A program made the position numbers and the translations under genes. Positions 19,141 through 27,682 of a stretch of 41,883 bases of DNA are shown here, one piece after another. Below the pieces are notes generated by a model. The model saw only the letters and a program-made list of their open reading frames with translations, did not search any database and was not told where the DNA came from. Position 1 is the first letter of the stretch; every line of letters starts with the position of its first letter. The stretch comes from Bacteroidota bacterium (GTDB taxonomy: Bacteria > Bacteroidota > Rhodothermia > Rhodothermales > UBA10348): NCBI GenBank assembly GCA_029262775.1, contig JAJCYR010000044.1, forward strand, positions 1 to 41,883, given 5' to 3'.

Positions 19141-20183
19141 CCGTGCATCGAGCTACTTTCTGGCAGATGCAGCTACTGGGCTGGGGCGCGTTTGGAGCAG
19201 TCATGTCGCTCTCCCGGATCGGCATGCTGCCCTTGGGCTACATGGTTGTATCGAAGGGGCTGTTGACCGTCATGGGACTGGCGGCAAGTCTGCTGATGCG
19301 ATGGTTTTACAGGCGTATACGATTGGAACGCATAGCGTTGTGGCGCATGATGTTGATTGCTACAGTGGTGAGTTATGTCATGGGGCTCATGTGGACGCTC
19401 ATCTTCAACGCGGTCGAGCCACCGGCCGTGGCCTGGGCAGGCGTTGCCTCGGGAGGAGAACTGCGTCTGTCTGCGATGGGGGCGGTATACCACGCATTCG
19501 CCCTGCTGGCCTGGAGTTTTCTGTATGTGGGTATAAAACATGCGCGTGACGCGCAGGACAACCGGGAGCGTGCTCTCCGCGCCGAGGCGGGGCTGCATGA
19601 AGCCCGCCTCGAGGCGTTGCGATACCAGATCAATCCTCATTTTCTGTTCAACACGCTGAATGGGCTGTCGACGCTTGTCGGCGACGGGGAGACCCGCCGG
19701 GCGCAGGACATGATTGCCAGGCTGGGAGATTTTCTGCGCCTGACCATGGCGCTTCCCGCCACAGATACCGTGTCTCTTGCAGATGAGGAGACCTACGCCA
19801 GGCACTATCTGGACATTGAGCGCATGCGTTTCGGAGATCGGCTGCAGGTCACATGGGACATGGACCCGGCGGCTTCTGATGCGCGTGTTCCGCTCCTGAT
19901 GTTGCAGCCCCTTCTGGAGAACGCCATAGTGCATGGAATTTCGTTGTTGCCGCAGGGCGGCACCATTCAGGTCTGCTCGGAGAGGCGGTCCGATGTTGTC
20001 GTGGTTACCGTCCAGAACGATGCCCCTCGGGGTGGTGCAGCGGGAAGCGGGATGGGGCTGACCAACACGCGCAATCGGCTCGCAGCGCTCTACGGCGATC
20101 ACGGACAATTCTCGTTTACGCCTCCGCGAAGCCCCGCGAATAGGGCCCGGGTAGAAATCCATTTGCCACACGATTCTCGATGA
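19137..20183 (+). CDS. LytS-type sensor histidine kinase
   Basis: This is a 348-residue membrane kinase. The GTG start at 19137 overlaps the previous stop codon; an ATG start would be far upstream inside the propeller gene. The first 130 residues hold about four hydrophobic helices (LLGWGAFGAVMSL, GLLTVMGLAASLLM, MMLIATVVSYVMGLMW, AMGAVYHAFALLAW). A short coiled segment leads to the His_kinase domain LRYQINPHFLFNTLNGL, with the phospho-accepting His at about 168, then the ATP-binding N-box LQPLLENAIVHG and G-box GSGMGLTNTRNRL. The stop overlaps the regulator start (ATGA at 20180). Confidence 0.93.
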   Translation: MTVHRATFWQMQLLGWGAFGAVMSLSRIGMLPLGYMVVSKGLLTVMGLAASLLMRWFYRRIRLERIALWRMMLIATVVSYVMGLMWTLIFNAVEPPAVAWAGVASGGELRLSAMGAVYHAFALLAWSFLYVGIKHARDAQDNRERALRAEAGLHEARLEALRYQINPHFLFNTLNGLSTLVGDGETRRAQDMIARLGDFLRLTMALPATDTVSLADEETYARHYLDIERMRFGDRLQVTWDMDPAASDARVPLLMLQPLLENAIVHGISLLPQGGTIQVCSERRSDVVVVTVQNDAPRGGAAGSGMGLTNTRNRLAALYGDHGQFSFTPPRSPANRARVEIHLPHDSR

Positions 20184-20929
20184 CGCCCATTCGTTGCATT
20201 ATTGTAGATGACGAGCCGCTGGCGCGCCGCGGAATTGCGGCGCGCCTGGAGCAGGTTTCTCCTGAATACGGGGTCTATCATGTCGTCGGAGAGGCTGGTG
20301 ACGGTCAGGAGGCGCTCGCCCTGCTCGAGTCTGGCTCGGTGGAATTGGCATTCCTGGACATTCAGATGCCCGGCATGGACGGGTTTGGCCTGTTGGATCG
20401 CGTGGGCGCGGCGTTCATGCCCGTCGTGGTATTCGTCACGGCCTACGACGTCCATGCGCTCGCCGCATTCGATGCCGGAGCGCTGGACTACGTGCTCAAG
20501 CCCATCGATCAGGTGCGTTTCGAACGGGCACTGCACTCGGCGAAGGCGCAGGTTCTGGCATGCCGTACAGCGGCGTCGCAAGGGGCACTTCCCCTCCGGA
20601 CACGTTTTCTTGTGCGGGAGCGGGGAAGGCTCCGTGTCGTTATGGCCCGGGATGTAACGTGGATGGAGGCGGCAGGAGACTATGTCGCGCTGCACGTGGG
20701 CAGTACTTCCGTTCTTGTTCGCACGACCATGTCGGCGCTGGAGGTAGAGCTCGACCCGGATATGTTTGTCCGCATCCATCGCAGCGCCATGGTTCAGCTG
20801 GGCGCCATACGGGAGCTGATTCCACTCGAAAACGGACGTTACGATGTTATACTGCAGGGAAACCAGCGCTGCACACTTAGTGCGTCGTACCGGGATCGCC
20901 TCGCGCGCCATCTCGGAGACAGGCTGTGA
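20180..20929 (+). CDS. LytTR-family response regulator
   Basis: This is a 249-residue response regulator. The receiver domain (1-125) has the acidic pair in IIVDDEPLARRG, the phospho-acceptor D60 in LAFLDIQMPG, a Thr/Ala in VTAYD, and the Lys in YVLKPID. The C-terminal LytTR DNA-binding domain (about 140-245) contains VTWMEAAGDYVALH and FVRIHRSAMVQL. It overlaps the kinase gene by 4 bp. LytTR proteins bind paired direct repeats; no such pair upstream of the operon was recognised. Confidence 0.95.
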   Translation: MTPIRCIIVDDEPLARRGIAARLEQVSPEYGVYHVVGEAGDGQEALALLESGSVELAFLDIQMPGMDGFGLLDRVGAAFMPVVVFVTAYDVHALAAFDAGALDYVLKPIDQVRFERALHSAKAQVLACRTAASQGALPLRTRFLVRERGRLRVVMARDVTWMEAAGDYVALHVGSTSVLVRTTMSALEVELDPDMFVRIHRSAMVQLGAIRELIPLENGRYDVILQGNQRCTLSASYRDRLARHLGDRL

Positions 20930-21069
20930 GGCACTCGCCCCATGACACAGGGCACTGGTCGCGAAAATAGCGGCGTTCACCGATGTATGGCATAGATCCA
21001 CAGTCAAGCCACGTTATACGGACGATACAATGTTCATTCCTTCTCACAAACACCGTCTGGTGACGTTTC

Positions 21070-21570
21070 ATGACTTTACAATACGCCCCGCATACACATC
21101 GGCCGGCGCCTGCCAGTCGACTTCTGCACATTGCCCTTCTGATTATTCTCGTGTCTGCTCCGGCACAGACCCTCGCCCAGGATCAGGAGGCCGATGAAGC
21201 GGCTGTTCGTGCCGCGGCCTTCGATTATGTCGAGGCGCTTTACCAGGCTGATCCCGACAGGATTGCCCGCAGCGTGCATACGGATCTTGCCAAGACAGGG
21301 GTCATGAACCGGCCCGGTGCGCCGTCCACGCGGTTCATGCCCATGAGCTACGACCAATTGCACCAGCTGGCCGCCGGGTGGAACAGTGACAACAGGCAGG
21401 GGATTACGCCCGAAACTCTCCGTAAGGTTGAAATCCTTGACCTGCTTGACAATACGGCGAGTGTCAAGCTGACCGCACAGTGGGGCATTGACTACATGCA
21501 CATGGCAAAGGTCGATGGGACGTGGAAAATCATGAACGTGCTCTGGCAGCCGCATCCCCAGGCACGATGA
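21070..21570 (+). CDS. Secreted NTF2-like / lumazine-binding-like protein
   Basis: This 166-residue protein has an N-terminal signal peptide (hydrophobic core LLHIALLIILVSAPAQTLAQ). The mature part begins EADEAAVRAAAFDYVEALY and ends KVDGTWKIMNVLW, the helix start and final strand of the SnoaL/NTF2-like cone-shaped fold often annotated as a putative lumazine-binding domain. The ligand is unknown. Its stop codon overlaps the next start (ATGA at 21567-21570). Confidence 0.78.
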   Translation: MTLQYAPHTHRPAPASRLLHIALLIILVSAPAQTLAQDQEADEAAVRAAAFDYVEALYQADPDRIARSVHTDLAKTGVMNRPGAPSTRFMPMSYDQLHQLAAGWNSDNRQGITPETLRKVEILDLLDNTASVKLTAQWGIDYMHMAKVDGTWKIMNVLWQPHPQAR

Positions 21571-22469
21571 GGAGCGTACGGATAGGACTCACGCTGCTAC
21601 TCGCGCTTGTTGGCGAGGTCACGGCGCAGGACCTGAGCCGCCTGAGCACTCAATTCAATGAGGCCGCTGATCTCGATGCCTGGACATGGCACCATGACAC
21701 GGATGGATGGTCCAACAAAATGCGGCGCGTGGATGTGAATACAACCCGGCCGGGTATGCTCTACATGGTACCACGCACCAGCGTCTGGTACTACGATTAC
21801 ACGGCGCCTTTCATGTATCACGAAATCACGGGCGACTTTGTGGTTACTACGCGGATCCGGGTTTCGGGCCTTGAGGGCCCCATGCCATCGAGCATTTTCT
21901 CGTTGGCCGGTCTCATGGTCCGGCGGCCGCGTGAAGAAGCGCCATTCGAGAGCGAGGACTCATGGCAGGCGGACAGGGAGGACTATGTGTTCCTGGTGAC
22001 AGGAACAACCATGCGACCTGGCGAGCCGTATATTGAAACCAAGAGCAGTATCCGCAGCCAACCGCTCGTCAAGCACTGGCCCCTGGATAGTGCAGGTTGG
22101 GTCGATCTGCGATTGGCCCGCGTCGGATCCTCAATCATTGCACTCGTACGGCTCACGCCCAATTCCGGCTGGGTGGTTCACGAGCGTTGGTATCGCCCCG
22201 ATCTTGGACGCCACGTGCAGGTAGGCATCATGGCTTACTCGGATTTCCGCACCATCCAGTCATCCCACTGGTACCATCCATGGGAATACAATACGTCATT
22301 GATCGAAGATGGTCATGAGGACATGCAGGTGGAAGTGGATTACGTGACCTTCTTTCGCCCAGCGGTCACCGAAGAGGGCGAGCAGGCAGTCGGGCCAGGA
22401 ATAACCTGGGACAACAGCAGGATCTCGGATCGGGATCTGCTTCGCTTCATACCTGCACTCGGCCTGTAG
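21567..22469 (+). CDS. Secreted DUF1349-like (concanavalin-fold) protein
   Basis: The ATG at 21567 gives a clean signal peptide (MRSVRIGLTLLLALVGEVTAQ) and 300 residues. The middle region, with VTTRIRVSGLEG, AGLMVRRP and DYVFLVTGTT, then WVDLRLARVGSSIIALVR and VQVGIMAYSDF, follows the order of DUF1349/laminin-G-like proteins that measure or bind carbohydrate. Substrate and role are not readable. It is translationally coupled to the NTF2-like gene upstream. Confidence 0.75.
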   Translation: MRSVRIGLTLLLALVGEVTAQDLSRLSTQFNEAADLDAWTWHHDTDGWSNKMRRVDVNTTRPGMLYMVPRTSVWYYDYTAPFMYHEITGDFVVTTRIRVSGLEGPMPSSIFSLAGLMVRRPREEAPFESEDSWQADREDYVFLVTGTTMRPGEPYIETKSSIRSQPLVKHWPLDSAGWVDLRLARVGSSIIALVRLTPNSGWVVHERWYRPDLGRHVQVGIMAYSDFRTIQSSHWYHPWEYNTSLIEDGHEDMQVEVDYVTFFRPAVTEEGEQAVGPGITWDNSRISDRDLLRFIPALGL

Positions 22470-22558
22470 AGGTCATTCGGCCGGATACGGGAGCTCAGGT
22501 CTGGACTTGACGCGGCAGCGTGCTGTATGTTGAACGGCTGCATTCAACCCCCAGGCCC

Positions 22559-23749
22559 ATGCTTGTCTCGTCGCTTCCTACACCCGTCGTGCTTATCGAG
22601 GAATCCCGCCTGCTTCGCAATCTGGATGACATGGCTGTGCGCGCCGAGGCCGGTGGGGTGGTGCTCAGGCCACACACCAAAACGCACAAATCAGTCGACT
22701 TGGCGCGCATGCAGCTGGATCGCGGTGCTCGCGGCATAACTGTAGCCAAGGTGGGCGAGGCCGAAGTCTTTGCCGCTGCCGGCTTTGACGACATCCGACT
22801 GGCCTATGTGACACTCGGCACCGACAAGTGGAACCGGCTCATCAAGCTCGAGAAGGATGGGGTCCGCATTTCTTTCTGTGTCGATACGCCGGAGGGTGCC
22901 AGCGCGGTCGCCGCGCACTACAGCGAGCGGGGCCGCTCGGCGCGCGTCCTGCTCGAAATTGACGCGGGCTACCACCGATGCGGTATCCGGTGGGATGCGC
23001 CCGGGCTCGCAGCGTTCGCCCGCGAACTGGACGAGATGGATGGCATCGAACTGATTGGCATTCTGACGCACGCTGGAGATGCCTACCATGGTCCCCAGGA
23101 GGAAGGGGAGTCGCGGGCCGATGCGCTTCGCCGGGCATCCTGCGACGAGCGCGATCGCATGCTCGATGTGGCCGTACGCCTGGCGGAAGCGGGCGTCATT
23201 CCCGCGCCGAGCCTGTCGGTGGCTGGGTCCTCCTTCGAAATTTCCATCGGCTCCACCCCTTCGCTTCGCTATTTCGAAAACGTCACACGGGGCGGATTTC
23301 GGATTACCGAAATCCGCCCCGGCAACTACGTCTTTCACGACGCAACGCAGGTGGGTCTCGGCGTCGCGCCATACACAAACTGCGCCCTCACCGTCCGCGC
23401 CACCGTGATTTCAAGACACCGCAACCCGGACGGCGGCGAACGCCTCTTTCTCGATGCCGGCAAGAAAGTACTCACCTCCGACGGCGCCTTCGGCCATGAA
23501 GGCTACGGCGTGCTGCTCTACAACGAGCGCGATATGTCGCCGCTGCCGCACCATGTGATTTCGGCGCTCTCCGAAGAGCACGGCTGGCTGAGCGTGCACG
23601 GGGGCTCGACCCTCTCGGTCGGCGACACCGTGCGTATTGTCCCGAATCATGCCTGCGTCGTGGTCAATACGCAGCGCTACCTTTACCTCGTCGACGACGA
23701 AGACGTGCTCGATACCTGGGCCGTCAGTGCGCAGGGAAGGGTCGTGTGA
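22559..23749 (+). CDS. D-serine dehydratase / D-threonine aldolase family PLP enzyme
   Basis: This is a 396-residue fold-type III PLP enzyme (alanine-racemase-like N-terminal barrel). The ATG at 22559 is used, although the frame is open to 22520. The probable PLP lysine is K41 in RPHTKTHKS. Near the C-terminus NHAC gives H364 and C366, a His-x-Cys zinc pair as in eukaryotic-type D-serine dehydratase (DSD1), whereas typical D-threonine aldolases have His-x-Asp. That tips the call toward D-serine ammonia-lyase activity, but only an assay would decide. TEIRPGNYVFHD is the conserved family segment; its DNA forms a perfect 15-bp hairpin (23288-23321). Confidence 0.88.
   Translation: MLVSSLPTPVVLIEESRLLRNLDDMAVRAEAGGVVLRPHTKTHKSVDLARMQLDRGARGITVAKVGEAEVFAAAGFDDIRLAYVTLGTDKWNRLIKLEKDGVRISFCVDTPEGASAVAAHYSERGRSARVLLEIDAGYHRCGIRWDAPGLAAFARELDEMDGIELIGILTHAGDAYHGPQEEGESRADALRRASCDERDRMLDVAVRLAEAGVIPAPSLSVAGSSFEISIGSTPSLRYFENVTRGGFRITEIRPGNYVFHDATQVGLGVAPYTNCALTVRATVISRHRNPDGGERLFLDAGKKVLTSDGAFGHEGYGVLLYNERDMSPLPHHVISALSEEHGWLSVHGGSTLSVGDTVRIVPNHACVVVNTQRYLYLVDDEDVLDTWAVSAQGRVV
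23288..23321. other. Perfect 15-bp inverted repeat inside a coding region
   Basis: CGGGGCGGATTTCGG at 23288-23302 and its exact reverse complement at 23307-23321 flank the 4-base loop ATTA. The hairpin lies within the PLP-enzyme gene and encodes GGFRITEIRPG. No T-run follows, so a terminator is unlikely. Confidence 0.9.
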
Positions 23750-23751
23750 AC

Positions 23752-24846
23752 TTACGAACCGATGTCCGGCAGGATGAACGTCAGAATAGTCGTATCCTGT
23801 ACTGCATAGAAGCGGCCATTGTCTATATCCATCATGTGGAAATGGACAGGACTGCGAACGGAGTAATTGTATTCACCGGATTCCAGATCATAAACGTCGA
23901 TCATGTTATACCATGGATCGACTTTTACAAGGGTGTTGACGTATAGGAACCGATCGTCCGTTTCTATATCAGCAACAAGCGTATCCGGTCTCGGTGCTCG
24001 CATGACTGCTTGGCCAGCTGTGTTATTCGAAATGGTATCACTCGGATACGGGAGCTTGTCGACGGTTTCGATAATATACATGAGTGTACCTGAATCAGAG
24101 TATTTATAAACAAAGCTGGCATACAGGCTCGCATAATAGACATTGGTGCCATCTGTTGTAAGGCGTCCCTGGGTGGTAACGGGATTACCCTGATAGGAAA
24201 TGTAATATCCGAATTCATTCATCACCCCATAATCTGACGAATATGAGGTGATGAAATTATTGAAATCCGTTCCAGCGGAAATCAGTGCATTTTTGGTTTT
24301 GACCAACCTGTACTTGGATCTATTATCATTGAACTGGTCCTTGAGTACACCGTCAAGTGTATACTTATAAATAAGATTCCTGTCCGAATCGACCAGCCAG
24401 AGGTGTTCTGAGTCCAGAACAAAATCAGAAATGTGACCTACTTCTCCTGGACCCTGTCCGTGGCCCGAGGCGAAATTGGTTACGAAGTGCCCGTTCAGGT
24501 CGAACTTATAAATGGTATACGCCTGTATATCCGATACGTATATATAGCCTTCGTGGACTATTACTTCCGTGGGGTAGGACAGAAGGGTGTCCAGTTTCAA
24601 GGTTGAGATGGATTCAGTGGGCAGATCAAAAATACGTCTCACGGAGGGAGATGTGATTCGCGGAACAGATTCAGCCAAAGAAAGCTCACTGCTGTCGGTC
24701 GGCGCAGGAATAGGATACGGTGCACTCGCAGGGTTATCGGTGCGCAGGAATGTCATGTACAGTGCCGCAATCAGCGAGAGGGACAAGACCACCGTAATGA
24801 CGCTCTGACGTACGCTTGTGCCGGCGGGTCGGGCACGGTGTTTCAA
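23752..24846 (-). CDS. 6-bladed beta-propeller protein, membrane-anchored
   Basis: This is a 364-residue protein. The TTG start at 24846 overlaps the stop of the upstream peptide gene (TTGA). An N-terminal hydrophobic helix (VITVVLSLSLIAALYMTFL) could be a signal anchor. The rest has propeller blades such as TEVIVHEGYIYVSDIQAYTIYKFDLNG, GHFVTNFASGHGQGPGEV and ISDFVLDSEHLWLVD, typical of the 6-bladed beta-propeller proteins of Bacteroidota (DUF5128-like, NHL-related). The gene is much more AT-rich than its surroundings: 24241-24300 has 21 G/C of 60. That suggests horizontal transfer. The function is unknown. Confidence 0.8.
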   Translation of the reverse strand: MKHRARPAGTSVRQSVITVVLSLSLIAALYMTFLRTDNPASAPYPIPAPTDSSELSLAESVPRITSPSVRRIFDLPTESISTLKLDTLLSYPTEVIVHEGYIYVSDIQAYTIYKFDLNGHFVTNFASGHGQGPGEVGHISDFVLDSEHLWLVDSDRNLIYKYTLDGVLKDQFNDNRSKYRLVKTKNALISAGTDFNNFITSYSSDYGVMNEFGYYISYQGNPVTTQGRLTTDGTNVYYASLYASFVYKYSDSGTLMYIIETVDKLPYPSDTISNNTAGQAVMRAPRPDTLVADIETDDRFLYVNTLVKVDPWYNMIDVYDLESGEYNYSVRSPVHFHMMDIDNGRFYAVQDTTILTFILPDIGS

Positions 24847-25061
24847 TTGTGGTCACCTCCCTCGCACCGGACCCACCCCCCCGTTCCAGATCCACACCAT
24901 ACCATGATACAGACATCACTCCCGCCATAGCACCAGTTCGCTTCGCAGGCTTCTTCAGAGCATGTTGGCACAGCGGCCTTCACATCGTGCTGCGCGTTAG
25001 CACCGATGTACAATACAGTCATCAATAAAATCGACAGACACCAGTTGATTTTGTTCATCAT
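24843..25061 (-). CDS. Small secreted six-cysteine peptide
   Basis: This is a 72-residue peptide. Residues 1-23 (MMNKINWCLSILLMTVLYIGANA) form a signal peptide. The mature 49 residues contain six Cys (C34, C39, C44, C51, C56, C66), spaced CSEEAC, then NWC, DVC, VWC and VRC, with several Trp and Gly. Six cysteines suggest three disulfides or a metal site. It is co-translated with the propeller gene. In Bacteroidota, short NVEALA-type peptides are known next to 6-bladed propellers; this peptide has the same size and position but not the NVEALA motif. I cannot assign a function. Confidence 0.72.
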   Translation of the reverse strand: MMNKINWCLSILLMTVLYIGANAQHDVKAAVPTCSEEACEANWCYGGSDVCIMVWCGSGTGGWVRCEGGDHN

Positions 25062-25247
25062 GCAGCACCGTATTGATCAGAAAACATACGGGAATATAGA
25101 CGCGAAGAGTGTGGTACGCAAGGTGCGCATAATTCTACCTGATTAGCGCTGATCTTCAGCCAGTCTCAACCATGCCTCCGGACGAACTCCTTCTTGCGCC
25201 GATACCGGCGCACGCATCCTGGCACACGCTTGTTCTTCAACACGCTT

Positions 25248-25973
25248 TCAGGCCGAATCCGCGAGAATCAAGTCGTCCAGGTCGGGCCGATGATCACGGA
25301 GTCTGAAAACCTGCTTCATCCACAGCGTCGGACCCGTACAAATGGCGGCAAACGTTGCAAAAACTACCATGAAATCCGCGATGGTCATTGACCCGGGCGC
25401 CTGAAGGAACAGTATCAAGAGGAGTTCCGCCACGAAAGCCGAATAGAGCAGTCGAAGCCAGTCGGTCCACCGGTTCTCCCATTGCGAGAATGGAAGCAGG
25501 TTGAACGCGGAGCCGAGAGCCAGAACGATCGAGATCAGAATCCCCTGTTCGTTCAAGGTTTTTCCGGAGGGTAGAACGAGGACACCCGGTGAAGAGAGAA
25601 AAAAGACGACTGCCATGGCGTACATAACACCAACCAGCCCAGTGATGAAGGAAACAGTTCGGGCAACAGCGTAGAAGGCAACGGCCCGGCGTGATGTCCA
25701 GCCTCTGAATTCTGTCGTGAGCGAGCACCAATACCGGTGGAGCGGTTTGAGATCATTCCAAACGCTCTCGAATTGGGTCCGAAGCTGAACCTCCTGACCC
25801 ACGCGTGCAACGGCCGCACTGAACGCTTCATGTTCAGAGAGCCCGCTATCGAGCGCTTCCTCAATGACGTCTCGAAGATGCCATTCCAGTTCATCGACAT
25901 CGAGCGCCGAGTAGATTTGTCGCCGCATGAACGGCGCCCTCCATTTCGAAATGGCTTGTTCTATGTCAAACAT
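25248..25973 (-). CDS. Permease-prefix-domain membrane protein
   Basis: This 241-residue protein starts at the ATG at 25973 (MFDIEQAISKWRAPF). Residues 1-80 match the 'permease prefix' domain: a W-R-x helix, then DELEWHLRDVIEEALDSGLSEHEAF and AVARVGQ. It is followed by four hydrophobic helices (ARTVSFITGLVGVMYAMAVVF, GILISIVLALGSAFNLL, LLYSAFVAELLLILFL, IADFMVVFATFAAICT). Such proteins regularly lie behind PadR regulators and sometimes precede ABC permeases; none is present here. It overlaps the PadR stop by 13 bp. It is probably a membrane partner in envelope stress or efflux control. Confidence 0.8.
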   Translation of the reverse strand: MFDIEQAISKWRAPFMRRQIYSALDVDELEWHLRDVIEEALDSGLSEHEAFSAAVARVGQEVQLRTQFESVWNDLKPLHRYWCSLTTEFRGWTSRRAVAFYAVARTVSFITGLVGVMYAMAVVFFLSSPGVLVLPSGKTLNEQGILISIVLALGSAFNLLPFSQWENRWTDWLRLLYSAFVAELLLILFLQAPGSMTIADFMVVFATFAAICTGPTLWMKQVFRLRDHRPDLDDLILADSA

Positions 25974-26299
25974 GGCCCTGGTCCCCATAGTTTGGTGAGC
26001 AGGGAACTCGCCACTGACCACTGCTTCTGCTGAAAGGCCAGATGTGCCTTTCCTTTGGCTTTCAAACGGTAGTACTTCCGCTTCCGGCCATTGTCGGCGC
26101 TGCGTACAACGGATTCAACAAGACCTTCCTGTTCCAGTCGGTGCAAAAGCGGATACAGCGCCCCCTCTGCCCATTCAATTCTCTCTTCCGACAGCGCGTG
26201 GACTTTCCTGATGATCTCGTATCCGTAGCTTTCGCCACCGGCGAGGATGGCGAGTATGGCAGGCTTTGCCGTGGCGGCGTTGAGTTCTCTGCTCAGCAT
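25961..26299 (-). CDS. PadR-family transcriptional regulator
   Basis: This is a 112-residue winged-helix repressor. The PadR core is complete: AKPAILAILAGGESYGYEI (helices 1-2), EGALYPLLHRLEQEGLVES (recognition helix and wing) and GRKRKYYRLKAKGK (wing strand). The C-terminal dimerisation helix is short. It probably represses its own operon, which includes the downstream membrane protein, through the palindrome at 26304-26348. Confidence 0.93.
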   Translation of the reverse strand: MLSRELNAATAKPAILAILAGGESYGYEIIRKVHALSEERIEWAEGALYPLLHRLEQEGLVESVVRSADNGRKRKYYRLKAKGKAHLAFQQKQWSVASSLLTKLWGPGPCLT

Positions 26300-26303
26300 G
26301 TTC

Positions 26304-26355
26304 TATACCTCGATGACATAGGTATAGTATACCTACGATATATAGGTGTTGTCAA
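26304..26355 (-). promoter_or_regulatory. PadR operon promoter with overlapping operator
   Basis: On the minus strand TTGACA (26355-26350) is followed after 18 bp by TATACT (26331-26326), a sigma70-like promoter. Over the -10 lies the palindrome TAGGTATA-G-TATACCTA (26319-26335), with further half-sites TATACCT at 26304-26310 and TATAGGTG at 26341-26348. The layout fits autorepression by PadR. Promoter identity is inferred from consensus and position, and Bacteroidota often use a different consensus. Confidence 0.75.
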
Positions 26356-26429
26356 GTCAACGGCGAAGGGGTGTTGCTCGTGTGCGAGTGTAAAGGGGGC
26401 ACGGTAGATGCGCGGGAAGCATCCGCTCG

Positions 26430-26546
26430 GTGCATCCCGTCGTTTTTTTGGCTGGTGACCCCGGTTTTCCGGACACCGACGCTCGGTTGGCGGCCGATGG
26501 GATCACATACGTGCCCGTGGAGGCTCTTTTTGAGGAGGAGCGATAA
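26430..26546 (+). pseudogene. Possible C-terminal remnant of an unrecognised gene
   Basis: A short frame ending at TAA 26544-26546 encodes VHPVVFLAGDPGFPDTDAR, then LAADGITYVPVEALFEEER. The composition and ordered hydrophobic/acidic pattern look like the end of a real protein, but an in-frame stop lies upstream and no start region is found. I do not recognise the family. It converges on ruvB. The rest of the 259 bp between PadR and ruvB holds only the promoter described above. Confidence 0.3.
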
Positions 26547-26558
26547 CGCGCCCTTATG

Positions 26559-27593
26559 TCACTCCCCGAACAACCCGCTCTCGCCGCCGGCGGGTGGTCG
26601 CGTCATCCCGAAATGCCGGTAGGCCTTGGGGGTAGCGACGCGGCCGCGGGGGGTGCGTTCGATATAGCCCTCCTGGATGAGGTAGGGCTCGTAAACTTCT
26701 TCAATAGTGCCGGCGTCTTCGCCGACGCTGGCCGACAGGTTGTTGAGGCCTGTGGGGCCACCGGCGAACTTTTCTATGAGTGTCAAAAGAACCCGCGAGT
26801 CCATGTCGTCAAGGCCTTCCTGGTCCACGTTGAGTGCGTTGAGGGCGTGGTCCGCCACGTCGCGGGTAATGCGGCCGTCGCCCTTGACGTCCGCAAAGTC
26901 CCGGGTGCGGCGAAGCAGGCGGTTCGAAATGCGGGGCGTGCCGCGTGAGCGGCGGGCAATTTCAATGGCGCCATCGGGCGTGATTTCGACGCCCAGAATA
27001 CCGGCCGACCGCTTCACAATGTCGGTCAGCATGTCTGTCGTGTAGTAGTCGTACCGGAAGTCAATTCCGAACCGGGCGCGGAGCGGCGCGGTCAGAAGTC
27101 CCTTCCGGGTGGTTGCCCCGACGAGCGTGAACGGCGGTAGTGTGATCTTGACGCTCCGGGCACTGGGGCCAGAGTCGATCAGGATGTCAATGTGATAGTC
27201 CTCCATGGCGGCGTAGAGGTATTCCTCAACGACGGGTGACAAGCGGTGGATTTCGTCGATAAAGAGGACATCGCCCTCACTCAGGTTGGTGAGCAGCCCC
27301 GCGATCGATGCCGGCTTGTCCAGCACGGGTCCTGATGTGGTCTTGACCTGCGCGCCCATCTCGGAGGCTATGATATAGGCAAGCGTCGTTTTGCCGAGCC
27401 CGGGTGGGCCCGAGAGCAGTACGTGGTCCAGGCACTCGTTGCGCCGCTGGGCGGCGGTCATGAAGACGCGCAGATTGTCCTTGATCTGGACCTGCCCCAC
27501 AAAATCGTCGAGCGACTTGGGGCGGAGCGCGCGTTCGAAATCCTCATCGGCTGGCGGGTTGCCGGGGGATGTAGTTCCTGGACGTTCAATCAT
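26559..27593 (-). CDS. ruvB: Holliday junction branch-migration ATPase RuvB
   Basis: This is the motor subunit of RuvAB(C), which moves Holliday junctions during recombinational repair. It has 344 residues from the ATG at 27593; the frame is open to 27632, which would add 13 residues of non-family sequence. Visible are [11 protein letters not shown], Walker [10 protein letters not shown], Walker B FIDEIHRL, sensor 1 GATTRKGLL, and the C-terminal winged-helix domain ending [10 protein letters not shown]. It is complete. No ruvA or ruvC is adjacent. Confidence 0.97.
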   Translation of the reverse strand: MIERPGTTSPGNPPADEDFERALRPKSLDDFVGQVQIKDNLRVFMTAAQRRNECLDHVLLSGPPGLGKTTLAYIIASEMGAQVKTTSGPVLDKPASIAGLLTNLSEGDVLFIDEIHRLSPVVEEYLYAAMEDYHIDILIDSGPSARSVKITLPPFTLVGATTRKGLLTAPLRARFGIDFRYDYYTTDMLTDIVKRSAGILGVEITPDGAIEIARRSRGTPRISNRLLRRTRDFADVKGDGRITRDVADHALNALNVDQEGLDDMDSRVLLTLIEKFAGGPTGLNNLSASVGEDAGTIEEVYEPYLIQEGYIERTPRGRVATPKAYRHFGMTRPPAGGESGLFGE

Positions 27594-27682
27594 GGCGCAT
27601 GCGGAACAGAAGGATATATTGACAACGGGCACGCTATGGTATAGAATACGGCATCATGTTTGTGACGTATGTTTGAATTGCC

